The notes: generated from the letters alone by a model not told the origin. A stretch of 64,000 bases of DNA from Neobacillus bataviensis LMG 21833 (GCF_000307875.1 NZ_AJLS01000115.1:1-64000); one strand, 5' to 3'; positions 53,387-62,424 are shown, counted from the stretch's first letter. Translations and numbers: made by a program.

Positions 53387-53500
53387 ATGGAATTTATGGG
53401 TGGCAAAATGACGAGTAGAGGCCAAATTACAATTGCAAAGAATTGAGAGACAAATTAAATGTAGGAGAAGGAGGTCAGTTATAATTCTCAGATGGGATGG
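53387..53500 (+). pseudogene. Broken AbrB/SpoVT-type (MazE-like) gene
   Basis: From ATG 53387 the frame reads GGKMTSRGQITIAK, the classic swapped-hairpin AbrB opening, and then hits TGA. A one-base shift restores LRDKLNVGEGGQL, the expected continuation, before another stop. At least two lesions are present. It is probably a dead antitoxin or transcription-factor gene, convergent with the RelE-type pair. Confidence 0.6.
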
Positions 53501-53549
53501 AATTGAGCCTGTAAAAGGAAAATTACTAGGTGAGGGTTTAGGATATAAA

Positions 53550-53816
53550 TTATTTGTAAATATCTCCACGGGGGCCAAGATCTAATACAATAATAATTAA
53601 AGTATTATTTTGGATTCGGTACAATAAACGGAGGGATCCAATACGTATTCGAAAATCATCATGTTCAGATCCTTCTAACGGTTTTACATTTGGAATTGCA
53701 TAAGGATTTTCTCGAAGTTGATTTATAACATCTTTGACTTTATTCTTTAACTTAGCTGGTAATTTCTCATAGTATTTAGCGGCTGGTTTCCTTATTTTCA
53801 CTTTATATTCAGGCAT
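53550..53816 (-). CDS. RelE/ParE-family toxin
   Basis: The 88-residue protein is of the RelE superfamily. PEYKVKIRKPAAKYYEKLPAKL, VKPLEGSEHDDFRIRIGSLRLLYRI and a closing IIIVLDLGPRGDIYK match mRNA-interferase toxins, with the basic/aromatic RLLYRI and R-G-D-I-Y-K ends. ATG 53816 overlaps the antitoxin gene by eight bases; the longer frame runs into the antitoxin gene. It would cut mRNA at the ribosome when not bound by its antitoxin. Confidence 0.88.
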   Translation of the reverse strand: MPEYKVKIRKPAAKYYEKLPAKLKNKVKDVINQLRENPYAIPNVKPLEGSEHDDFRIRIGSLRLLYRIQNNTLIIIVLDLGPRGDIYK

Positions 53817-54039
53817 GAAGATCATCCCAATCCAGCAAATCATCATTATCAATATCCACTTCCGCTTGTTTTAATATCTTTTTTTCTTTTTCAGTTAGTG
53901 GAGAATTATCAGCTTCTACAACAATCTCCTTTTCGTTGTTCTTTTCAATAACAACACGAATAAGATCATACACGAGTTTAGTATCCTTCTCACTTACAAG
54001 GTCCACTAGTAAATGAAGATCCTCTTTTCGAATACTCAT
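53809..54039 (-). CDS. Antitoxin of the RelE-type pair
   Basis: The 76-residue acidic protein begins MSIRKEDLHLLVDLVSEKDTKLVYDLIRVVIEK, a helical N-terminal part, and has an acidic tail (DIDNDDLLDWDDLHA) suited to wrapping the toxin. ATG 54039 follows AGAGGTGATAAT. Antitoxin-first order with an eight-base overlap to the toxin is the normal arrangement. It is the likely autorepressor of the pair. Confidence 0.82.
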   Translation of the reverse strand: MSIRKEDLHLLVDLVSEKDTKLVYDLIRVVIEKNNEKEIVVEADNSPLTEKEKKILKQAEVDIDNDDLLDWDDLHA

Positions 54040-54166
54040 ATTATCACCTCTTGAATAGATTTGTTTACCATTATTATACACAATAAAGTATTCGTTGATA
54101 AGTTTGTTGAACAGGGAACACGGCGCCGCAATTTCCTACAATTTGTGATCGACATCACTTACATAA

Positions 54167-54196
54167 TTAAAGACACTCAAATGAGTGCCTTTAGAA
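54167..54196. terminator. Bidirectional terminator after the riboswitch 2 genes
   Basis: AAAGACACTCA and TGAGTGCCTTT pair almost perfectly around two bases. On the minus strand it closes the riboswitch 2 unit, and the 35-residue gene's stop (54191) touches it. Confidence 0.65.
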
Positions 54197-54298
54197 TAAT
54201 TTAACGAGAATAACTATCACAAGTATCCATATTGGTATTGATATTAAAATTCCCCACAAACATCCTTTTGGAAAAGAAAGTTTTTTCTCATTTAACAT
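54191..54298 (-). CDS. 35-residue membrane peptide, second gene of riboswitch 2
   Basis: The ATG at 54298 lies inside the last codons of the 47-residue gene (11-base overlap), so translation would be coupled. The peptide MLNEKKLSFPKGCLW... has one hydrophobic helix (about residues 14-32: LWGILISIPIWILVIVILV) and ends KLF. The terminator follows at once. Small size and compact coupling suggest a membrane effector or regulator rather than an enzyme. No family is recognised. Confidence 0.65.
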   Translation of the reverse strand: MLNEKKLSFPKGCLWGILISIPIWILVIVILVKLF

Positions 54299-54431
54299 CA
54301 TTCAAAGCCAATTTCCTTTGTTTTGCCTCTAACCTTTTACTTTCATACCATTCGACAATTTTTTGTTCCTTTGCCGTTAAGTATCCACATTTACTTCTAG
54401 GTGCATTTTTTCTCAAGTTTTTTCTATTCAT
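54288..54431 (-). CDS. 47-residue basic protein under c-di-GMP riboswitch 2
   Basis: ATG 54431 has an ideal GGAGGAG three bases upstream, and the riboswitch ends 37 bases before it. The product is strongly basic (MNRKNLRKNAPRSKCGYLTAKEQKIVEWYESKRLEAKQRKLALNDVK, here broken as MNRKNLRKNAPRSKCG plus a helical YLTAKEQKIVEWYESKRLEA tail). No signal or membrane segment is present. No family is recognised. It is co-translated with the 35-residue membrane peptide. Confidence 0.75.
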   Translation of the reverse strand: MNRKNLRKNAPRSKCGYLTAKEQKIVEWYESKRLEAKQRKLALNDVK

Positions 54432-54468
54432 GTTCTCCTCCAAAGGATCGTACGGAGGTCTTAGTATT

Positions 54469-54546
54469 CGGTAACTGGCAAGCATAGTCCATAGACCTTA
54501 GCCCCTATAGTTTTGCGTAACCATCTTTCAATGGTGCTGCCCTTTC
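54469..54546 (-). promoter_or_regulatory. Cyclic di-GMP-I (GEMM-I) riboswitch 2
   Basis: On the minus strand the class-I core reads GGGCAGCACC, a GAAA loop, GATGGTTACGCAAAACTATAGG, GGCTAAGGTC, then GCTTGCCAGTTACCG. ATCGTACG just before the aptamer (54553-54546) can pair perfectly with CGTACGAT after it (54454-54447). The adjacent CCTCC (54459-54455) can instead pair with the GGAGG ribosome binding site (54441-54437). These two pairings exclude each other, which is a translational switch. Confidence 0.88.
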
Positions 54547-54584
54547 GTACGATTGTTTTTTTCTATTTGTTTAGTATTAAAAAC

Positions 54585-54609
54585 TTTTTACCATTTTCAT
54601 AGTAAAAAC
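54585..54609. promoter_or_regulatory. Imperfect palindrome shared with 63245-63269
   Basis: TTTTTACCATTTT, one variable base, then ATAGTAAAAAC. It matches 63245-63269 at 23 of 25 positions. Both copies lie upstream of minus-strand genes (riboswitch 2 unit here). A shared operator is possible. Confidence 0.4.
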
Positions 54610-54655
54610 CTAAAAAACGCAGCCCCTGTTCAGGGAGTAACCTGGCCAAAGCTAT

Positions 54656-54702
54656 AAAAAAAGATGGAAAGAGTAAATGTCCCTACTCTTTCCACCTTTC
54701 GT
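54656..54702 (-). terminator. Terminator after the 2019-residue gene
   Basis: On the minus strand GGAAAGAGTA and TTACTCTTTCC pair around GGGACAT-type loop bases, then seven T follow. It begins seven bases past the stop codon. Confidence 0.85.
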
Positions 54703-54708
54703 TCACTA

Positions 54709-57700
54709 TTAATTCTTATCTTTCCCTTTCCCTTTCCCCGCAGCTACATCAAAGCTCATTTCTGAACGAGCTTCAAAATAATTGGAGAATAACCCGTTGT
54801 TATACTGATCCTTTGCTTCCACCACAATGGTATAGGTTCCAGGATTTCTTGCCGTCCATTTCACAGTATTGCTTACCCCATAATTCTGCGAAAAGATTAC
54901 ATCGCCCTTTTTATCAAGAATATAGAAGCGATATTCAGGCGTTCTGCTTCCTTCTGAAGTGGCAATAAACTGGGTTTGTTCTTTAAATACCTGTGTGCCA
55001 GGCACAGCTGTTTTTACGCTTACTTTCGTCACTTTTTCGTCTTTCACTGTTACCTTAGCTGCTTGGCTAACGTTCCCTGCAGCATCAGCAGCCGTAATGA
55101 CGATCGTTGAACCTGCTGTTTGCTTCGAAATTGAAATCGCATATGCACCGCTAACGGTGGCAATTGCCTTGCCAATTTCTTGGCCATTCACCTTAGCGAT
55201 CACCGTTGCTCCTGCTTCCGCCGTACCAGTAATGACTAGGTCATTATCATTCACAGGGTTTACAACTGGAGCTTCCGGTGCTGTTACATCCCTTACGATT
55301 ACTTCCGCTGCGTTGCTTACATTCCCAGCTTTGTCAGTTGCTGTTACGGTAATTTTAGTACCTGCTGTTTGCTTCGCAATCGCGATGGTAAATGTACCGG
55401 ACTCATCTGCTGTTGCAGTCCCTAGTTCTTTGCCGGCAGCCATTGCTTTCACACTCGCATTTGCCTCCGCCGTACCAGTGATGGTTTCGTCTGCATCCGT
55501 TACACCATTTACAACCGGTGCATCTGGTGCCGTAGTATCAAATCCAATAAGTTCCCTTGTGTCTCTCACACGGATCCGCGTCCCTTGTGCAAACGCGCCA
55601 GATAGGCCAACCGCTTCTAAGGTATCGCCCGTTTTCAGAACTGGTACCGGAACATTGCTTTGGTTCACAATGTAACCGTCTGTAAACACTAATACATCTC
55701 CAGAACCGTCATTGATGACATAAGAATTTTCGTCATACTTCGAGACGACTTTTCCTTTTACTTTTACAAGTAAGCCTTGATTCGCTGCAGATGTCGCTTC
55801 GCCAGTTGGAACTGTCTTCGGCGCGAGCGGCGCACCTTTGCCGATTTTTATAACATCCTTCGCAAAATCGGTAAACTCTAGCTCAAGGTTGTTGTCAAAT
55901 GTCTTAATATGACCGTACACACGAACCTTGTCTCCTGGCTTCAAGGAGCCCTCCGGAACTTCCTGGAAAGCCATGATTCCACCGGTTTCATCCTGGAGGT
56001 TGAAGGCATCGAAGAAGACGCCGGCACCGGTAGTCACTGTCCCTTCTACGACAACATCGGTCGCTTCAGCCATTTTCCGGGCATCACCAATCTTGCTGAC
56101 CTTTGTTTCACGATGGGCCAGCCAGTTGACCGCATTTAGCGACATCTCGTCGTTGCCTTTCGGCTCGTAGGACTCGTCCATTTGCTTGTCGTTAAAAATA
56201 TTCATGCCGGAAACAACCACACGGCCATTGTCGCCAATTTCCTCTGAAGCGATTAGCGGAATCGCTGAACCGCCCGTTTCATCGGAAACCGCGTCATATG
56301 TGTAGCCGCCTTTGATGTTTCCTTGGTAGGTCGTTTCATTTCCTTTTACTAAAATGGTTACCTTACCAGCTTGTGTTAACGGCTGATTTTCCGCGCCTGA
56401 CAAGCTTGTGCCGCTGTAGTAATCGATAAACGAAACGCGGTCAGTAATATAGTTGGACACGAGTCCTGGGTGAACTCTGACTGCAAATGGGCTTACCTTC
56501 GGATCGCTCCAGAAGTTGCCGCTCTTGCTGTCATCAAAGACGCCATCGTTACCCATACGGATGGCCGAACCGATATCCGTTAATAATTGGTTATTAATTG
56601 TCGGATTCGTGCTGTTGTTGCTTTTGCCGGCCATTAATAGTGAGCCGCCATTTTTCACAAACTTTGCCACCGCTGCCCGCTCATCAGCCGATAGGGCTGT
56701 TCTTGCATGTGTTAACACGAGCACTTTTACATTGTTTAATGCTTCATCTGTAAAGGCTGCTTTATTTTCCACAACCGTGTAGCCTTCTTTTTGCAGCATT
56801 AGGGTGAAGGCTTTTAAGTTATCTTTGTAGCTGCCGCTGTCACCGCTGGTATTTTCGTTGCCATGGTAGGCATCGATGACGACTTTCACGCCTAGCGGTT
56901 CTTTAATTTTTACAGGTAATGTGAATGTCACATCCCCAAGGTCAAGTCCATCTAAGGACGTCACCACCGCAATCAGTTTATGATCGCCGTTTAATGGGCT
57001 TGCCCATTTCGCTGTCGCTGTCGCAGAGCTCTTCGTTAAAATAGAAGAAATCGTATCTGTTCCAATGAGATTCTCTTGCTTTACTTCATCATAATAGAAG
57101 TCTACTTTTACGTTTTTCACGACTTGTGTCCCATTGTTGGCTACCGTAGCTTTTAATGTTGCCGGGTTGCCGCCAATGATCACGCCGCCGTCAATATCGA
57201 TGCTGTTCACTTTGACGTCAACCGCTTCTTCTTTTGACCAGATCGGTGAAGAGTAAATGCGTTCGCCGTCCATTTGCGTTACCTTGACAACAAACCATTG
57301 CTGGCCGCCTGTAACGTCGTATGATGGTGTCCATTTGAAATCTTTTTCCATTGGTGTGATTGAATCAACGACTTTGCCGCCGTTTGTGATTAATTCAACT
57401 TTTGCGACGCGGTCATCTGATTTATAGCTCTTTGGCAGGTAGCTATAGTCGCTGTCGTTATGAGCTTCAGCCACATCGTCACTGCCTTTGATGTCAAACT
57501 TCAGGCTCTTGCTGTCGACCGTTGATCCCATGTAGTATCCATTTGCCTTTACATCCAACGTGAAGTTTGGATCTTCCTCCATGTAAACACGCATATTGCG
57601 CATCGAGTGAAGCAAGGATGCCTGCGAAAGATCGTCTGCCACAATGACGGTACGCGCATTCACTTGACCCCATGTTCCTTCATGGTTATCTTCGCCATAC

Positions 57701-60700
57701 GTTGGCGCCACATGCCAGCCTAAATCCAATGCGGAGAAAAATTTCGTTTCGGCATTGGCATAGCCATAGTGGCCGGAGCCATTTCCTACTTCTAACATTG
57801 TAAATAACTTATCTACGTCTTTGTTATAAGGTTTAAAGTTGTTAAACGCATTCGCCGACATATCCGGGTGGTTAAATTGACCGACGATATCATCGTATGT
57901 CATCACCCATGCATAGTACTGGCTTAAATCCTGGTATTGCTTGCCGTTAATGTTCCGGTCGATAAAGTTATCAGAACCGAAGATATTCGAATGTCCCCAT
58001 GTCGTCGAGGTCATTTCAAATGCCGGGAACACGACATAATCATCTTTTGTATACTGAGCTGCGAGATCTTTTGTTAACTGCCATTGCGATCCGCCAGTTC
58101 TCTCCTGCATGCCGTCACGAACCACTGTGTCCGTTCCTAATTTTTCAGGATCGATATCATGGGAGTGATCGGAAAAAGCAAACCAATCATAATAATGGGC
58201 TTTCCCTGCTTTTAACGCATCCTCCGGTGTTCCCGCGCCATCATGAGAAATATTCGTGTGGTTATGGGTTGTCCCGCGGTAATGATTGCCGCCGGTAAAA
58301 CGTGGAACCACCTCGAATGTCCATTCTTTTTCGGTTAGGTTGCCTTTTACGTCTTTGGCTGCGACCTTCACGGTGTGTGTGCCAAGTGCAAGGTCGGTTT
58401 TAGGTGTGTATTTTACCTGTGTTTTGCTAATGGTTGCCTCTGGCGCTGTTAGCTCCTTGCCATCGAGCCATAAGTGCACGGTGTTCTCATCCACGCCGCT
58501 TGGGTCGTTGAGTAAGGCAGAGATTTCAGGTTTTGGACTTTCAACCTTTGTCGTATTCTGCGGTGTTTCGCCGCTGATTTCCGGGCCAAAAGTGTCATCG
58601 ATTAACGTGATCGCATATGGCGATTCGCTCGTTCCTGCCGATTGTGTCTGTGTTCCTGCTTTTGCTTCAATATAATAGTCGAAGCCGTTTTGCGGTACAT
58701 TCGCTGCCGCTAGTTTAGCCGTGTATCGTCCATCGCCGCCGCTCCCCATTGGCAGTGCCGTATAGCCGCTAGTGTCTTTGGCACGGTAATAGAGGATGAC
58801 CGATTCGGCGCCGTCTGCATTTGCTTCAAATTCCACATCTGCTCCTTTATAAACTTCTTTTAATGCTGTATGGGTGATGCCGAGAATGGAAGCGATGTCC
58901 TTCACATCACGCGGGTAAACCTGGTACCCGTTGGTTGCCGAAGCATTTGTCGTATATTGACCTAATACACCTGTCACTGTATAGCTTTTTCCAGTCACAA
59001 GATCTTTGTCAGGGTTGATGCCTGTAGCACCCATTACCCTCAGGGTCGTCGCCTTGTTGTTTTCATCCACAAAGGTAACGTTATAGTTTCCGCTGGAAGC
59101 GGACACTGCCGAAACCTTTCCTGTTACGGTTACAAGGCTTCCCTCGGCCGGTTCAGCCGTTGCATACGTGTTTAAATCAAGGATGGTCATGCTTATGGCT
59201 GCTGGAATCGGATTGCCTTCACTTATTTTTTCAATGGAGGTCGGTTCGAATTCCGTCAGGCCATTATACACTAACACTTTCCCTGTAATTCGTAATTTAT
59301 CACCTTTCACAACCTTAAAGGCTGTCTCAAGTGAAGTAGCAAAAATATTAATCCCTGCTGTCTCATCTTGCAGATAGAAGTTTTGTTTTTGCGTGCCAAG
59401 AATCTGATTATCGACCGTTGCCACACCTTCAATGGTAAAAAACTTATTGAGGTTGACCGGCTGACCTTTCGCATCCGAGGCGCGTACCTCTGCAAGCTTC
59501 GAAATCGCCGTGGTATCAGCCTTTGTCACGGATACCGGGGTACTTTCCAACATCATCCCCTTGGCAGAAGTCGTAATTTGGGTGACATAGACCGTGGATG
59601 GAGGATTATTTTTAATGGTTAATGAAAAATCCCCCGTATTCCCAGCGTTGATATCTTCAGAATTTAATCTTTTTGCCTTTTCTGCTGTGTCATACACATT
59701 GACGATTGCATTTGCTACGGCCGTGCCTGCGCCGCCAATTAATGTTCCCACACCATCCGCGATCGCATAGCTTAACTTTGCCTGCGCAACAGAAGTACTC
59801 GGCTTGGCCACATTGATTTGGATGGTCGCACTTTCAGCCAGGTTCGTTTGCGTTGCCGCTACGAAAACATCAGACAGTGCTTTTTCAGAAGTGAAGCTAG
59901 CCACAAAGGAACCATCCGCTGACGCTGTTGCTATTGCCAGCGCAGTCCCCTTGGAAGCGGATTCATATATATTAATGGTTGACCCTTGTTCCGCTGCCTC
60001 TGCCGAACCTGTTACAGTTACAGAAGTGCCATTTTGGATCATTTGAATGTTCGTGCCTTTTGGCTGCAAGCTTGTCACTGGAACCATTGGGGCTTCCGAT
60101 GGGCTTGCTGTGTTTCTTGGTGCTGCAACTGGCCCTGTATAGAAGTCCGCTGCGTTATCATCTGTATCCCAGGCATTGCCTTTGCCAGGCGCTGGGTCTA
60201 CGTTTGCGTATGGACGGCGTTGGTTACTTGTGGTATTAGACGGAGCCTTTGTTGGCGCTGATCCCTCATAGGCGTTTGCCGTTGTTCCAATCCCCACAAA
60301 ATCAATCGTATCTGCTGGTCTTGCACCTGTGGCAGCCGTCGTTTTGTCTTTAAAAAGGGCTACTTTCGCTGCTGTACCGGACATGGTTATGCCACCTGCA
60401 GCATCTGGAGTCGCAATATCCTCACCGGTTGCTCCGCCAGCTTCACCAATCAAATAGTATCCATGTGCTTTAATCGTTCCCTTTAAAGGAGTAACTTGCC
60501 AAGATGTCCCTGCCGCGGAGGCATACTGGACAGACCAGCCATCCAGAACAACATCTTGATCTGTAGGATTGTATAACTCAATAAAATCCTTATTGAAAGG
60601 AGCACCTGCATTGCCTCCCCCGCCAAAGTATTGAGAGATGACGACATGATCAGCCTGTTCCGCATGTGCTCTGCCAATGAAACTGCTTGGCAATAACGTG

Positions 60701-60768
60701 CTGATCAATAGGAGTGCGGTCATAAACGTGCTTGTCCAGCGCTTTAACTTCCACCTTTTCCCTTTCAT
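54709..60768 (-). CDS. 2019-residue secreted multidomain protein with LTD, OB, PHP and Ig-like domains
   Basis: A signal peptide (about residues 1-36, ending RAHA) is followed by a lamin-tail-like domain (about 40-215, FIELYNPTDQDVVLDGWSVQY). Ig-like modules (230-430) and two OB-type domains (430-660) come next. A PHP/CehA-like metal domain follows (about 830-1110, THNHTNISHDG, FSDHSHDID, FNHPD, GEDNHEG). After it lie a CARDB-like module, a GATase-like domain (about 1335-1560), another OB domain and two bacterial Ig repeats (D-x-T-A-P-x-A-P-V-V-N). The lysine/glycine tail has no sortase or S-layer motif. It is probably an extracellular phosphoesterase or nuclease-like protein. Monocistronic, with a G+C-richer codon pattern than the polymer loci. 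Confidence 0.8.
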   Translation of the reverse strand: MKGKRWKLKRWTSTFMTALLLISTLLPSSFIGRAHAEQADHVVISQYFGGGGNAGAPFNKDFIELYNPTDQDVVLDGWSVQYASAAGTSWQVTPLKGTIKAHGYYLIGEAGGATGEDIATPDAAGGITMSGTAAKVALFKDKTTAATGARPADTIDFVGIGTTANAYEGSAPTKAPSNTTSNQRRPYANVDPAPGKGNAWDTDDNAADFYTGPVAAPRNTASPSEAPMVPVTSLQPKGTNIQMIQNGTSVTVTGSAEAAEQGSTINIYESASKGTALAIATASADGSFVASFTSEKALSDVFVAATQTNLAESATIQINVAKPSTSVAQAKLSYAIADGVGTLIGGAGTAVANAIVNVYDTAEKAKRLNSEDINAGNTGDFSLTIKNNPPSTVYVTQITTSAKGMMLESTPVSVTKADTTAISKLAEVRASDAKGQPVNLNKFFTIEGVATVDNQILGTQKQNFYLQDETAGINIFATSLETAFKVVKGDKLRITGKVLVYNGLTEFEPTSIEKISEGNPIPAAISMTILDLNTYATAEPAEGSLVTVTGKVSAVSASSGNYNVTFVDENNKATTLRVMGATGINPDKDLVTGKSYTVTGVLGQYTTNASATNGYQVYPRDVKDIASILGITHTALKEVYKGADVEFEANADGAESVILYYRAKDTSGYTALPMGSGGDGRYTAKLAAANVPQNGFDYYIEAKAGTQTQSAGTSESPYAITLIDDTFGPEISGETPQNTTKVESPKPEISALLNDPSGVDENTVHLWLDGKELTAPEATISKTQVKYTPKTDLALGTHTVKVAAKDVKGNLTEKEWTFEVVPRFTGGNHYRGTTHNHTNISHDGAGTPEDALKAGKAHYYDWFAFSDHSHDIDPEKLGTDTVVRDGMQERTGGSQWQLTKDLAAQYTKDDYVVFPAFEMTSTTWGHSNIFGSDNFIDRNINGKQYQDLSQYYAWVMTYDDIVGQFNHPDMSANAFNNFKPYNKDVDKLFTMLEVGNGSGHYGYANAETKFFSALDLGWHVAPTYGEDNHEGTWGQVNARTVIVADDLSQASLLHSMRNMRVYMEEDPNFTLDVKANGYYMGSTVDSKSLKFDIKGSDDVAEAHNDSDYSYLPKSYKSDDRVAKVELITNGGKVVDSITPMEKDFKWTPSYDVTGGQQWFVVKVTQMDGERIYSSPIWSKEEAVDVKVNSIDIDGGVIIGGNPATLKATVANNGTQVVKNVKVDFYYDEVKQENLIGTDTISSILTKSSATATAKWASPLNGDHKLIAVVTSLDGLDLGDVTFTLPVKIKEPLGVKVVIDAYHGNENTSGDSGSYKDNLKAFTLMLQKEGYTVVENKAAFTDEALNNVKVLVLTHARTALSADERAAVAKFVKNGGSLLMAGKSNNSTNPTINNQLLTDIGSAIRMGNDGVFDDSKSGNFWSDPKVSPFAVRVHPGLVSNYITDRVSFIDYYSGTSLSGAENQPLTQAGKVTILVKGNETTYQGNIKGGYTYDAVSDETGGSAIPLIASEEIGDNGRVVVSGMNIFNDKQMDESYEPKGNDEMSLNAVNWLAHRETKVSKIGDARKMAEATDVVVEGTVTTGAGVFFDAFNLQDETGGIMAFQEVPEGSLKPGDKVRVYGHIKTFDNNLELEFTDFAKDVIKIGKGAPLAPKTVPTGEATSAANQGLLVKVKGKVVSKYDENSYVINDGSGDVLVFTDGYIVNQSNVPVPVLKTGDTLEAVGLSGAFAQGTRIRVRDTRELIGFDTTAPDAPVVNGVTDADETITGTAEANASVKAMAAGKELGTATADESGTFTIAIAKQTAGTKITVTATDKAGNVSNAAEVIVRDVTAPEAPVVNPVNDNDLVITGTAEAGATVIAKVNGQEIGKAIATVSGAYAISISKQTAGSTIVITAADAAGNVSQAAKVTVKDEKVTKVSVKTAVPGTQVFKEQTQFIATSEGSRTPEYRFYILDKKGDVIFSQNYGVSNTVKWTARNPGTYTIVVEAKDQYNNGLFSNYFEARSEMSFDVAAGKGKGKDKN

Positions 60769-60951
60769 TTTTCCAACCCCTTTTTTCGAAAAAATTCAAT
60801 TGCTTTACTATTCTACGAAATTTCTAAAATAAAAGATATACAGTTTTAAGGGATCTTTGTAAAAATCATGTTAAGAATTTTTTCCATGTATACAAACCAT
60901 TTCAGAGTATGATTATATTAATTCAAACGCTATTTTAATAGGAGGATTATC

Positions 60952-62139
60952 GTGATCTTGTTTTTCGATAAAATTCGAAGTTTTCGGCCATTATTCTTGG
61001 TATTTCTTGTTGCTCTTATATTCTATCCTCTACATGCTTCTGCGCATGCTTACAGTGCTAGTTATACAAACATCACAATGGATGAGAAAAAGACAGAAGT
61101 CGTCTTTACCCTTGATACGTTATCGATTTTTGAATTAATACCCAAGTTGGATGCCAACAAAAACTGGGTGCTTGAGAAATCAGAAATCAAAAAGGAGCGC
61201 CATCATTTAGAGGAATTGATCACCGAGGGTCTTACCCTTGATGTCGATAACAAAGAGCAGACCCCCACCGTTGAAAAAATGGAGCTGGTCAAAAAGCAAA
61301 ATAAAGAATTCCTTTCTGTTACTATGACCTTTCCGGCCTTCGCACCTGGGGAGACCGTTGTGTTTAATGATGGTTTTTATTTCAATGACACCGCCACAAA
61401 CTATGTTAACTTGATTTCTGCTTCGTATCGGGGAGAAACGAGTGAGGCTGTGCTGCAGGGGTCGGAGCGTACGTGGACGATGCTGTTAACGGAAGTGCAG
61501 CAAGAACAGCAGTCGGGCGCTGGGTCATCTGTGCAGCCTGATAAGGGCGGTGCGGGGACTGGGGCGGCGGCGAAACCTGTCGAAAAATCAGCCACTTCTT
61601 CGTGGTTTTCCTTTTTCAAGCTGGGTATGCTTCATATTCTGACCGGTTATGATCATTTGTTGTTTCTGTTTGCCCTGCTGCTACGCAAGCAAACCTTTAA
61701 ACAATACGCGGCGATTGTGACTTCTTTTACGATTGCCCACAGTATCACGCTCAGCTTGGCCGTCTTGGGTGTGATCACCCTGCCGTCCCGTTTTGTCGAA
61801 GCCGTCATCGCCTTTAGTATCTGTTACGTCGCGTTGGAGAACATTTTCCGCAAGGAGATCCGCCACCGCTGGAGCATCACATTTGTATTCGGCTTAATTC
61901 ACGGCCTCGGCTTTGCTTCAATTTTAAAAGAAATGGCCATTCCCAAAAGCCATCTGGCCGTCGCCTTAGTGAATTTCAACCTAGGGATCGAATTTGTTCA
62001 ATTGTCCATCGTGTTGCTATTGCTACCATTGCTGGCCTATCTGTTTAAGCTGAAAAGCTCCCGAAAAATTGTTACCTATGGATCCTATGCAATAGTGGCC
62101 ATGGGCGCTATTTGGCTGGTGCAGCGGGTATTCATGTGA
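60952..62139 (+). CDS. HupE/UreJ-like membrane protein with secreted N-terminal domain
   Basis: The 395-residue protein has a signal peptide (about 1-31), an external domain of about 170 residues (YSASYTNITMDEKKTEVVFTL...), a G/A/Q-rich linker (about 184-208), then six or seven spans with the HupE motifs GMLHILTGYDHLLFLFALLL, TIAHSITLSLAVL and FGLIHGLGFASIL. HupE/UreJ proteins are linked to nickel or cobalt handling, but many Bacillus members stand alone. The start is GTG after GGAGGATTATC. It is divergent from the 2019-residue gene. Confidence 0.85.
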   Translation: MILFFDKIRSFRPLFLVFLVALIFYPLHASAHAYSASYTNITMDEKKTEVVFTLDTLSIFELIPKLDANKNWVLEKSEIKKERHHLEELITEGLTLDVDNKEQTPTVEKMELVKKQNKEFLSVTMTFPAFAPGETVVFNDGFYFNDTATNYVNLISASYRGETSEAVLQGSERTWTMLLTEVQQEQQSGAGSSVQPDKGGAGTGAAAKPVEKSATSSWFSFFKLGMLHILTGYDHLLFLFALLLRKQTFKQYAAIVTSFTIAHSITLSLAVLGVITLPSRFVEAVIAFSICYVALENIFRKEIRHRWSITFVFGLIHGLGFASILKEMAIPKSHLAVALVNFNLGIEFVQLSIVLLLLPLLAYLFKLKSSRKIVTYGSYAIVAMGAIWLVQRVFM

Positions 62140-62166
62140 TGCAGGGGACGGTTCCCATGCTCCACC
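62137..62166. repeat. Dispersed GGGGACGGTTC element at the hupE-like stop
   Basis: GATGCAGGGGACGGTTCCCATGC begins within the stop codon of the HupE-like gene. Another class member, TGGTGTCAGTCACCA, lies 27 bases further on, and a degenerate copy is at 62664-62687. Confidence 0.65.
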
Positions 62167-62244
62167 CGCGAAAAATTAATGTTAAGTATTAATGGTGTCA
62201 GTCACCAAATATGCCATTACCAATGACCGAAACTGGATATACAA

Positions 62245-62272
62245 TAGCCCATCAGTTGAACCAGATGGGCTA
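62245..62272. other. Hairpin in the hupE-like/132-residue gene gap
   Basis: TAGCCCATC and GATGGGCTA pair around ten bases. There is no T-tract worth the name. It might stabilise the end of the HupE-like transcript. Confidence 0.4.
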
Positions 62273-62424
62273 AATATTATATGACAATCCTAATGTATCA
62301 TCAGTGACTTTGAATATTACTGTAGCATCTCTTGAATTCCAATCATGCTTCTTTTTGATCTTCATTCACTTACGATGTATTTTCGGCTCACTTATTACAT
62401 ACTTTATGCCAAGTGGGACTAAGT

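Noticed and set aside
54610-54655. Third, partial c-di-GMP riboswitch
   Set aside because: On the minus strand GGCCAGGTTACTCC resembles the aptamer's 3-prime end and is followed by a weak hairpin and six T. The conserved 5-prime half is missing, so it is at most a relic.
54959-55675. 238-codon plus-strand frame
   Set aside because: It is the antisense shadow of the Ig-like repeats in the 2019-residue gene; codon bias of a G+C-richer gene keeps the frame open.
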